Source: Sperchopsis tessellata (lineage: Eukaryota; Arthropoda; Insecta; Coleoptera; Hydrophilidae). Taken from it: DNA of 28,592 nucleotides. The stretch is taken from positions 1 through 28,592 of the forward strand of contig JAWQRN010000543.1 of NCBI GenBank assembly GCA_033557685.1, given 5' to 3'. Every line of letters starts with the position of its first letter. The first letter of the stretch is position 1. The position numbers and the translations under genes were made by a program. Of this stretch, positions 1-9,125 are shown one piece after another. The notes beneath the pieces are model-generated. The model searched no databases, was not told where the DNA came from, and saw nothing but the letters and a program-made list of their open reading frames with translations.

Positions 1-17
1 TATATATATATATATAT
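1..17. repeat. (TA)n microsatellite at window edge
   Basis: The window opens in an uninterrupted run of TA dinucleotides that probably continues to the left of the window. No gene is associated with it. Confidence 0.9.
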
Positions 18-1385
18 GTAGTATATTATAAATAAGTAAATAACTAATACAAATGTGAATCTCAAATGTGGATTCAGGTAATTCCTAAGCGTTTTGTACT
101 AGGTTTGACAAGTAAAGGAAGATGTTTCATTTTTATTTATAATAATTTTAGAGCATGCTCGTGATGTTGATGAGAACCAAAGAACAACATAGAAGCTTTA
201 TTAGATTTTATAAAGAGCATATTTTTCTGATAAGGTAATAACATGTTTTTCCTTTTATAGATTTAAGATGTTGTAGAATTCAAAACAATAAATACTTGTT
301 TATAAAGACATGGAAGGAAATACTTTTTCTATATACAAAAGAAGTATACAAATAATATACTTCTAGAATATCTGAAGCTCTCGTTTTGTTCAATATATCT
401 TGATACAATGCTACTGCGAACTCGAAAAACTTCCGTAGAATTGTTTTTCTTTATTTTTTACTGTTTGTAATGTTTTATCAATAGATGTAAATAGACGTCG
501 GTGTTTTTTAAAAGTTGTTGTTACAAACAACTATTTAATCAATTCCAATGATACTTAGTTAAAAATATTTAATTGTATTTCTATTATTTATACCTTTATG
601 TACGTGGAAATTTCCATCTGGTTCGTTTCCCGAGTGACCTAGTTTCACTATAATTGAATTTCTTGGACGTACTATGAACAAGTGCATCAGTGCAGATGTT
701 TTGGAATTAAATTGATCACTAAAGGCTATTAATTCATTTGCTTACGGCTATGCTCACTGTTTTATGGAAATAAAAACCTATATGTAACCTTCGATCTAAA
801 TATACAGATTAGCCTTCTATTTAATTATTAGACCATAATTTCTCAAGTTTGGATGAGTGTTTTTTAAAAACTGTTTAGATGAATAAATTTCTTCTTTTAT
901 TGCCCATTTACTCCTCAACGTCCCCCTAGTGCCCTGGGACAAGCACCTTCCAAGGTCACAACAACTTTACATATTCGGAATACAACAAAGAAATGGCCAA
1001 GCCCCGAATAGTCTTGTCAGAGGCTGGGCAAAAATATTCTATTTCGAAATCGTCTACAGAGGATAAGTTTGAAATAGATAGACATTGTCTTTTTTTAACA
1101 GCCATTTGAGATCATATCTCATAAGCCGTATCAAATCTAATCGTGATAACAACTGAGACAGAACCTAGACTTAAGCGGACGAAAATCAAAAAGATTATAC
1201 TACTTGTATTTTTTTTTTGAAAATTAAAATTTTATATAGAAACTGAATTATTATATTGAAAACAGTTTCACTGTTTCTTTTTGCAGTATGTATATTACAC
1301 TAGTAGGAACAAACATACCTGCCTTCGCTAGTGACCCCATAAATTCAATTGTTTCGATAATATGATTGCTGCAAGCAAAAAATAA
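18..1385. other. AT-rich stretch with no recognised gene
   Basis: Read on both strands, this stretch shows only short stop-rich frames. The exception is a GC-richer patch at about 905-1110. There a frame stays open from just after a TAG at 927 to a TGA at 1107-1109 (59 codons), and a second frame is also open over much of it. The 59-codon product includes NFTYSEYNKEMAKPR and is rich in K, E and S; I do not recognise it. It could be a remnant of a transposon or an old exon, or chance. Confidence 0.6.
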
Positions 1386-2560
1386 AGTATTTAAATACTA
1401 TCTCTCTTCTTTGTCTTCTTTATACTCTTAGAAGAGAAGTTGTAATTTGGCTTTACTGTGTAGGAGATGTGGCTCTACGAAATATGTCGAGCCATCGGCC
1501 CCTATGTTTGGCATTCCGGGCAGCCTTATGTGGAGTTCTTTAGCTCCTTTATTTGATCTGATCATCTTTTTGGAGACCGTCCTTTTGGTCTTGTACGATA
1601 TATCTTTCCCTGAAAAATCAGTCTCTTAAAGTTGTCGCTTTTTCTCCTCGATAGGTGTCCAAAGTATCTTAGATTTCGTGAGCATATCGTTTAGGAATGT
1701 CGCTGTGGTTCTTGTATTTCGCTGAGAATGGACACGTTTGTTCGCCTGGCAGTCCAGGGAACTCGAAGTATTCGCCTCCAGTACCACATTTCATTTGCAT
1801 CGAGTCTCTTCCTATCAGTTACTTGAAGGGTCTAGGCTTCTGCACCATACACTACGATGGGGAATACCAGGGTTTTTACTGTTTGCTTCTTCGTGTTTAG
1901 TGTAATGTTGCTGTCTACCCATGTTCTCTGCAGGTCCCGTATGATCAGTCTTGCTTCTTCATAGCTTCCGGTTTCGTTCGTCATTACTGCCACTGGATAT
2001 ACAAATTTATTGACGACCTGTGATAATTCAATGTGAGTGATGTCTGGTCTATTATTTTTTAGGCAGTCTATAATCATTTTTTTGATTTGTCGTATTTAAT
2101 TCCTAGATGTACGATGGCGCTTTCTTCTTCAATTTTTCCTATTAGCTCTTGCAGTTCTAAAAGATATGTACGTGGCTTGCTAACTTCACGAGCCTTTTTT
2201 ATAATAAGATTCAGGTTTATTATTTTTTCTCGAGTGCCACGTTCTTTCTCAAAATTGGTCAGGCGGGATTTGCCACCGTAGAGAGACTTATCGTTTAGGA
2301 TGGTGATGAGAATTTTACTCGCGTGTAACATTAAGGCTATCAGTCTGTAATTGTCACATTTCTCTCTAGAACTTTTCTTAAATAATGGAAGGAATATTCC
2401 ACTCTTTCTACCACGATACTTCGACAATATTTTTTGACAGATAAGATGAAATACGTTGGCACCTTTTTCTCTGGTAGTTCTAATGATTGCAGCCGTTATG
2501 TCATCTATTCCCGGAGACTTATTAGTTTTTTCTATATGAAGGCTTCTATTCTATGGTGGA
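1386..2560 (-). pseudogene. LINE (non-LTR retrotransposon) RT and C-terminus, 5'-truncated
   Basis: Read on the minus strand, this is the downstream half of a LINE ORF2. It begins near 2550 with the RT entry motif (KTNKSPGIDDITAAIIRTT), followed by GIFLPLFKKSSREKCDNYR and LIALMLHASKILITILNDK, the first RT blocks, ending about 2270. After a deletion comes the thumb/connection region at 2077-1832 (VKTLVFPIVVYGAEA). The C-terminal domain continues beyond a stop (RKRLDANEMWYWRRILRVPW) and then through a second stop at about 1690 (RNLRYFGHLSRRKSDNFKR), ending near 1465. The catalytic YADD segment and the whole endonuclease are absent. Downstream on the minus strand, 1445-1386 is A/G-rich with AAGAAG-like steps, like the tails of the other LINE copies here. 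RT would copy element RNA at a nicked target, but this copy is dead. The family name is not assigned. Confidence 0.85.
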
Positions 2561-2564
2561 TAAT

Positions 2565-3505
2565 AAATATGACTTAATTGAACAAAATTAACCAATTAAA
2601 TTTAGTGTATAAATAACGGTGGAGATGAATTCCTCCTACGCCACTACCTAGAAGTAAGATCGGCAAGAGATAATTCATTTTTGTAAGTATACCACAGAAA
2701 ACTCGAATGTAAGCGAATGTCAGAATCATGCAAGGGAACCCTTGATTTCAATTTTCACTAACTTATGATTATTCATCACAATCAAGACATGGAATTATGT
2801 AAATCACACAACTTCTATTAAGTAAAGGATTCCATCCTTAATTTTCGGATATAACCTATCTATCCGAAAATAATTCTTATCAGTAATTCTGACATCAAAC
2901 CTCTTTATAATTTTCCGCACTTCCAGGACAATTCCTCAATATAAGGAAAAAATGTATTTAATTTCAGTTAAGACAGATGATTCAAGTATAATAGATCCAT
3001 TTTCAGTGTCAATGTTGTTTTCGATACAGCTTCTTTAGATTCCTTCATGATGAATTTGTAGTCAAGTATAGACTGATTGAGTGGGTGATATTATTGCTAA
3101 ACTCATCTGTTTTGCCATTGTGTGGTATTGTTCCTATAGTTTTCATACTGCGTTTGAGGTGGAGTTGTTGTTCGTTTGGTTTTGCATGTTTACATGGTGA
3201 AAAGCATGTTGTACACGTCAATGTTTGTTGTTTTCATTATACATTAACTGCTCACTGGATTTAATTGTATAGTGTTCTAAATATTTATTGGAACGTAATT
3301 GCTTCATGTTTGTACATCCATAATTGTCATTTGTTTATTTACGTCTAACAAGGTAAATTTACAGGTAAGCGGTTTTCAAATTTATAAACTTTTGAAATGA
3401 GAAATAAAGGATCTAAAAGAAAATGTAAAAATATACAGGCTGTTCCTTTAAAAAAAATCACATCCATTCTTATATCACGTCACCTATGCAGGCAATTGTT
3501 TTTTT
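2565..3505. other. AT-rich intergenic stretch, nothing recognised
   Basis: No frame with recognisable similarity was found on either strand. The sequence TACAGGCTGTTCC at about 3435 resembles the outer end of some insect DNA-transposon remnants, but no matching inverted end was found within a few kilobases, so I do not call an element. Confidence 0.5.
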
Positions 3506-3507
3506 AA

Positions 3508-4269
3508 TAGTTTAAAATTTGATTGGATCAAATCTCGAGCAAAGCGTCCAAGTCAATATATTAAATACAGAAATCAAATATGCATCGAAAAATTTGGGAA
3601 CAAGCCGAAATTACAGTGGATACCATGTTCCTGTCAATAAGGAGTCATCGGCACTGCTTTGATAGTAATTAGCTACAACATAATGAGTGCTATCTACAAT
3701 ATCCAACAATCATGGAATGAAGTACCATAGCACTATTTTGATATTTGATTAAATCAAAAATCGAGCAAACCGTCCAAATTAGTATATTAAAAACAGAAAT
3801 CAAATACATATCGAAAAATTTAGGAACAAGCCGAAGTTGCTATTAACACGTGTTTCTGTCATTAAGACGTCATCAACACTGTTCTTGTTAGTAATTAGCT
3901 GTACCCCACGTACGAATACATATTTGATTCCTTGTATATATGATTTGAGATCGTGAGTGAGAATATTATGAGTGGTAATGCAATGTTTCAATGTTTCATT
4001 TGAATAATCATTACGTTAATTTATTGTTAAATTAACGTAATGATTATTCAATTGATACATTACGAAACCTTTCATAATATGCTTACTCAAACTCATAAAA
4101 AAATTAATATGTATTCGTACGCGTGGTAACGCTAATTACTAACAGAGCAGTGAAGTTGACGTCTTAATGACAGAAACGCAGTGTCCACTGCAATTTCGGC
4201 TTGTTCCCATATTTTTCTCTTGGACTTAGACGATTTGCTCGAGATTTGATTTAATCAAATTTTAAACTA
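3508..4269. mobile_element. Foldback (long inverted-repeat) element with internal duplication
   Basis: The left end (TAGTTTAAAATTTGATT at 3508) reappears as its reverse complement at the right end (AATCAAATTTTAAACTA ending at 4269). Most of the sequence between folds back imperfectly over about 250 bp per arm. Shared blocks are ATCAAATCTCGAGCAAA, GGAACAAGCCGAA, GTTTCTGTCATTAAGACGTC and GTAATTAGC. The left side carries the arm twice, at 3508-3675 and 3740-4023; the right arm is single. At the centre, 4000-4023 and 4028-4051 are perfectly complementary (24 bp) around a 4-nt loop, TTGT. No coding capacity is seen, and the short open frame at 3800-3991 is incidental. It is best described as a non-autonomous foldback or MITE-like element of unknown superfamily. 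Confidence 0.8.
4000..4051. repeat. Perfect 24-bp hairpin at foldback centre
   Basis: Positions 4000-4023 and 4028-4051 are exact reverse complements separated by TTGT. The stem includes CATTACGTTAAT and its complement. It is the best preserved part of an otherwise diverged inverted repeat. Confidence 0.95.
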
Positions 4270-4274
4270 AAAGA

Positions 4275-5290
4275 CAGTTTTTTTTTGTTTTTTTTTTTCT
4301 GAAATATTTATACACAATGAATTATATAGTCTTTAATTAGATTTTTCGTCGATATTTCTCTTTCGTCCTGATAATACTGTTTTATGATTTTGTAATTCAG
4401 CTATAAAATTTACAGCTAAATAGATCAAATGACTGTTCAATCAATCGTGAATTTATTAAAATTTTATCTGATCAAAACTTTTCAACATTTCTCATAAGAA
4501 CCGACCATCAGCGTTGGCAAAATATAAACTAAAAACAAATTTTCTTTCTTACTTTGCATATATTGCTCATATGAAAATAAACTCGAATCCGGGATAACTT
4601 TCCAGCATGCGGACTGTAAATGCCAAGAGAGAAAATTTCAAACTTGGATTTATTGATTGTATGTAGAGTTGGAATTTCGAGACACTTCTTTGGAAAGACG
4701 ATTGAAGTGATATTTAAGCATTCAAATAATAGTTAAAAATTCATGAATCCCTTAAATCTTTTGAACTGGAGGCCATCGTTTTAGTCGTACTTATCGACGA
4801 ATGAACAATAGAGCTTTAACAAAGGCGTATTTGGACTGTGAAATATTCCGTATTGTAAAGATTTGTAATGGTCATGCGATTTGCCTATCAATAAACGTTC
4901 AAAACTAATTTAATCTCGTGCTTTAAATCGTTAATAAAGTTTCTGGCATTGCAGATAAATTAATTTAAGTGATTTAATCAGCAAAGTGTGATCAATAGTT
5001 ATTATATTGAGTGATCAATTAATCTTAATATTGATAGGTATGTAAATTTTTCAAATATCTAACGTTAATTGCTGTTATGTATGCCATTTGGACTTGAAAT
5101 TAAGAGAAAGAAAACTTAATTTATGGTAGTTAGATAGAGGAACATGCGAAATATTTGACAACAAATATAATTTGAATCCATCGAAAGAATATACCGTTTT
5201 AAATTTTTACGCCGATGTTGCATATTATATGAGGAATTTTTGGTGCGATAGCAATCTAAGCATAGGCAGTCGATGGCGAGTCACGAAAAG
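4275..5290. other. AT-rich stretch, nothing recognised
   Basis: Homopolymer T runs occur near 4280-4300. All frames are short and stop-rich, and no RNA gene or repeat was recognised. LINE similarity starts only at about 5296. Confidence 0.55.
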
Positions 5291-5295
5291 TGAGG

Positions 5296-5690
5296 TGGAC
5301 ATTGAAAGTGTCAATAATATAAATATTGGAGGCTTTCGAAACATGGCTTTATAGGAGCATATTAAGAATATCTTGGGTACATAGAGGAACCAATCTAGAG
5401 GTACTGAGTAGGATGACCAAAGAATTACTAAAAATGGTTAAGGGAAGGAAAACATCCTACCTAGGTCACGTGTTTCGAAACGATAAATATAACCTATTAA
5501 AATTTATTATAGAAGGCAAAGGAGAGAGTAGAAAAGGTCCAGGTCAACAGAGGCAGTTCTGGTTAAAAAATGTGCTCTAATGGTTCCAAAACCAACATCA
5601 ACCTTAATTCATCTAGCGTTACGCAGTGAAAAATATTAAATGATGGTGTCCGGTAGAGGTTGGCACAAGAAAAAGAAGTATGACATAAGG
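5296..5690 (+). pseudogene. LINE C-terminal fragment, 5'-truncated
   Basis: From 5296 the frame reads WTLKVS, then one stop, then an open segment at 5326-5580. Two patches are typical of the region after the RT in many insect LINEs: EAFETWLYRSILRISWVHRG, and a second containing SYLGHVFRNDKYNLLKFIIE and then GKGES. Beyond the stop at 5578-5580 the same frame continues with several stops to about 5680, where the sequence becomes A/G-rich (AAGAAAAAGAAG). The RT core and endonuclease are missing, as expected for a 5'-truncated insertion. The C-terminal patch resembles that of the LINE nested at 13259-13805 (CYRRILKISWVDHVTNLEVL), so the two probably belong to one family. Confidence 0.8.
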
Positions 5691-5694
5691 TATA

Positions 5695-6335
5695 GTATCA
5701 TTTTTACATATTAATTACAACGAAATATACAAATTTAGTTATTTTTTCGCGTAAATCTCACATATGTTTGTTGAATGGAGTGCTTATATCATGTAGAGTT
5801 TTCCAACATTTTTTCAGCACCTTTTTGGGACAATTATAAATCTCAACTAAAAATTAAATTGTAAGTGTAGCTGTATCATTATATTATTATTCAGGGTAGA
5901 AAAAAAATCAGGAACCGCAGGAATATATTCGGAATTTTTACCTTCTGAAAAAAAGAATCGCTCGTAGACGTCGATGAACTTTTCAAGTATCTATATTTTT
6001 GCGACACTTTTTTGTTTCTTTATTGTCGTATGTCAAAGCAATGACGTCATCGTGATTGCAACATGGGTTAAGCAGCACTCATTTAAAAGCTATTTTAATT
6101 CTCCACATAACCTCACATTTTGGCAAAGTTTGTTTAATCTGTTTAATCACTTTGAAGCAAGTTATTTGGAAATTGTTGTTGTTTTTGCTTGTGCGAAGTG
6201 ACGTATGAAGTAACAATTTACAACTAAAACTGTAATACTTAAGTAATATCAGTTTCAAAATGTTTTTAATATATTTGTACTGTTTTAAAATCCGATTTTG
6301 AAATATTTCGTCGGAAAGGGAATTAATAGAAATTA
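5695..6335. other. Unassigned stretch upstream of transposase remnant
   Basis: There is no recognisable coding similarity. A 75-codon frame with a true ATG at 5974 has a hydrophobic start (IYIFATLFCFFIVV) but resembles no family I know and has no splice or polyadenylation context that I can support. Part of this stretch may be the 5' flank of the Tc1/mariner element that follows. I could not find its terminal inverted repeat. Confidence 0.4.
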
Positions 6336-6337
6336 TT

Positions 6338-7286
6338 ATGATGCTTGTTTACGGGGAGCGTCACAGAAACTATAACGAGGTAAGATCACTTTTTAACCAA
6401 TCTTATCCAGACTGTCCACCAATGGATGGCCAAAAACAGATGATAGTATTAAACTTGACGTTTTACTATCATTCCACGAAAATCCCTATAATAGCACATG
6501 TCAAGTTGGTATGAATTCAAATGTTAGCCACAGAACCGTTCAAAATATTGTACACAAGGAAAAGTACCGTTCCTATTAACTATCCTTGATTCATGAATTG
6601 AATGAGGAGGATTTTGACCGCCGAATTGAGTTTTGTGAAGGTATGTAGGAGAGTTGTAATGCAAATGATTTTTTTGCTGCGAACAGTTTATTTTCTGACG
6701 AAGCAACATTTAATTTAAATGGCAATGTAATCATGCAGAATCCACGCTGAACGCAAGAGGTTCATATTCAATATCCTGAAAACGTTAAAGTGTGGCGGGG
6801 ATATTTAGAGACAGAATTATTGGTCCGTATTTTTTTTACGAGAATCTAATAAGTCGAGTATACTTGGTATCTTTACAATTTTAATTAATTCCTTCCTTAA
6901 TCGAGCTGTATCTAGATCCTTATGAGCCTGATATGCCTATTTCTGAAATGCAGTTCCGGCAGGATGGTAAACATCCCCATTTCGCCGTGGCCGTAAGGGT
7001 ATTTCTCAGTCAGATATTCCCTAATCAGTTTATAGGTAGGCGTGGTAGCATTTAGTGGCCTGCGTGGTCATCTGACCTGACTCCACTCGATTTTATTTTA
7101 TAGTGATATCCGAAAAGTAAAGTGAATTGTAATATACCCCTTACTATTAATGACCTTAAACTTAGAATACTAGAAGAAATAAGACGAATTACACCATTAT
7201 TTATCAGAAATAATCAACAAGAATTTGTAACTAGAATAGGACATTGCATAGAATCCAATGATCGGCAATTTAAATATTTACTCTAA
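6338..7286 (+). pseudogene. Tc1/mariner-superfamily transposase pseudogene
   Basis: Reading across frameshifts, the N-terminal helix-turn-helix region (MMLVYGERHRNYNEVRSLFN at 6338) is followed by NVSHRTVQNIVHKEKYRSY (about 6520-6578). Next comes LIHELNEEDFDRRIEFCEG (about 6586-6642). The catalytic core has the three acidic sites of a DDE/D transposase still visible: SDEATFNLNGN near 6690, RQDGKHPHFAVAVRVFL near 6960, and SSDLTPLDFIL near 7070. The C-terminus (PLLLMTLNLEY / INDLKLRILEEIRRI) runs to a stop at 7284-7286. At about 315 codons the length suits the superfamily. In-frame stops and several frameshifts show that it is dead. The enzyme would cut and paste its own element. The exact DD-spacing subfamily is not assigned, and no terminal repeats were identified. 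Confidence 0.85.
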
Positions 7287-7951
7287 TGTGAGGGTCTTTA
7301 GATATATCCCCTTTATTATGACAACCAGCAAATGAAAATGGATGAAGATTGTGAGCAATCAGAGAAATTTATACTAAATATTGAAATCGATTCTGATTCG
7401 TCAGATCCCGGAAGCAATATTCCTCTCAGTTATTTTTGTACCAGGAAAAATAACCAAAGAGCTCAGACAGTGCGTATTTCGAACTCTAATTTTATGGCCT
7501 GTGTTACATGTGACTAAACTGATTCTGCTAAAATAACAGATATTGTTAATCATTACGCCTTATAAAATCTTTAGTTTATTAATAACATACGAAATGATAG
7601 AAGTTATTGTTTTTCAAGCAAACCTCTATGCTGCTCAGATGCAACTAAAAACAAAACAAACAAAATCAAATCAACGGTCATAATTGAAATGTATATTTTT
7701 TTTTGTGTAATAATAATCTAATGGGGATAAAATCCTTGCCCAGCTATAGAGATATACATGATAGTTATATTAGTCAATTTATGCATGTCAAGAGATTTAG
7801 TTGGCTCCTAAATCACGTACATCTGAATGACAACTCGCTTCTACCTGAGATAAATTCACCAGATTTTCACAAAGTATACAAAGTGCGACCATTCCTAAAG
7901 GAATTATCAAAAAATGTTCAACAATGATTAAAACCAGATCAGTTTTTGGCT

Positions 7952-7975
7952 ATCAATGAATCAATGAATCAATGA
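7952..7975 (+). repeat. 8-bp unit in triplicate inside piggyBac gene
   Basis: ATCAATGA occurs three times in a row across the codons for the first catalytic aspartate motif. The extra copies shift the frame just before IRFKG. Confidence 0.85.
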
Positions 7976-8229
7976 TTAGATTCAAAGGTAAGAGCTCTTT
8001 GAAACAATACATGTCAAAAAAGGCAATTAAAAGAGACTACAATTAATAAAATAAATCTGGTTATCTCTATAAATTTGAAATATATACTGGTAACAAAGAA
8101 GAAAATGTAAAAAAGATTTAGGAGGCAGAGTAGTAAAAAATTTAACAGAAGGTTAATAAGGAAAAAAACATAGTTTTTTAATAATTATTTTACATCGTGC
8201 GAACTACTAGTAGAATTGAAAAAAAATAG

Positions 8230-8251
8230 ATATATATATATATATATATAT
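8230..8251. repeat. (TA)n microsatellite inside piggyBac remnant
   Basis: About 11 TA repeats sit immediately before the codons for GTINTSRKN. This suggests expansion of a short AT-rich codon run within the dead gene. Confidence 0.9.
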
Positions 8252-9125
8252 GCTTGAGGTACAATAAATACTTCAAGAAAAAACATTCCACAAATGAAAA
8301 GTGACAAGTTAATGAATTATTAATTGGAAAGACAAAAGAGGTGTTCATCTATTTTATAATTTTCACGACCCTACAGTAATTTAAAATGTGCGTAGGAAAC
8401 AAAAGAATGACGAGGTAAATAGATGTCACTTGCCCTCAAGCCCTTGTCGATTATAATGCTAATATGTTATATGTTGATAAATTTGACCAACTTTAGTCAA
8501 ATTATGATTTAGACCGAAAAAGCCATAAATGGTGGAATCGTGTATTTTTTATTTTCTTAATGTTAGCATTGTGCATACTTATATATTTTTCAAACTACAA
8601 GGGAATACCATAAGTGGCAACCAGTTGGTGTCAGTGCAGCGCCTCGATATTAACACACAACCAGTTGTAATAAAAAAACCACAAACCTACAGTATCCCAT
8701 GAGGTAAGAATTACAAATTCTGCTCACCAACCAATTCCCAATACACGAAGAAGATGTGCAAGATGTAGTACTAAAAATAAACAAATTTGTACATAATGGA
8801 TTTGTACAGTCTGCAGTCTCGCTATGATTATCGAAAACAAAGTCGTGCTTCCAAAACTATCACAATGGGGTAAAATATTTCAGTAAAATTGAAAATTTTT
8901 CATTACAGGACTAGTTGTACCATCGTACCAAGAGTTCTCCGAACTACCGAGGAAGTGGATACATGTTACTTTATCATTTTTATGTAACTTTTTAACTCCG
9001 CTTGTACCTCACTGGTAAGGTTAGCATCCTACATGCAGTAAAACAACCTACAAGCTCACATAACCAGCAACAAGCCTCGGAAACGGAGTGATAGAACGAT
9101 AATAACCCAAGCTATAGACACGGGT

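Larger units (their letters stand above)
7332..8890 (+). pseudogene. piggyBac-family transposase pseudogene
   Basis: The acidic N-terminus is at 7332-7517 (SDSSDPGSNIPLSYFCTRKN). The DDE_Tnp_1_7-type domain follows: GIKSLPSYRDIHDSY and FSWLLNHVHLNDNSLLPE (7703-7927), then KPDQFLAINESM. After a frameshift come RFKGKSSLKQYMSKK-like residues, SGYLYKFEIYTGNKEENVK (about 8059-8115), INTSRKNIPQMKSDKLMN (about 8264-8315) and VDYNANMLYVDKFDQL (about 8449-8497). The C-terminal cysteine-rich finger is at 8740-8870 (TRRRCARCSTKNKQICT, WICTVC, KSCFQNYHNG). Stops, frameshifts, an 8-bp tandem triplication at 7952-7975 and a TA microsatellite at 8230-8251 break it. The first catalytic aspartate (AIDES in relatives) reads asparagine. 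No TTAA-flanked inverted ends were found. It starts 45 bp after the mariner-type gene. Confidence 0.88.

Noticed and set aside
3435..3460. TACAGGCTGTTCC as a transposon terminal inverted repeat
   Set aside because: No matching inverted end was found on the right side of the foldback or within the following few kilobases.
5974..6201. 75-codon ATG frame with a signal-peptide-like start
   Set aside because: No recognisable family, no supporting splice, promoter or polyadenylation context, and AT-rich DNA readily gives hydrophobic frames. It cannot be called a gene.
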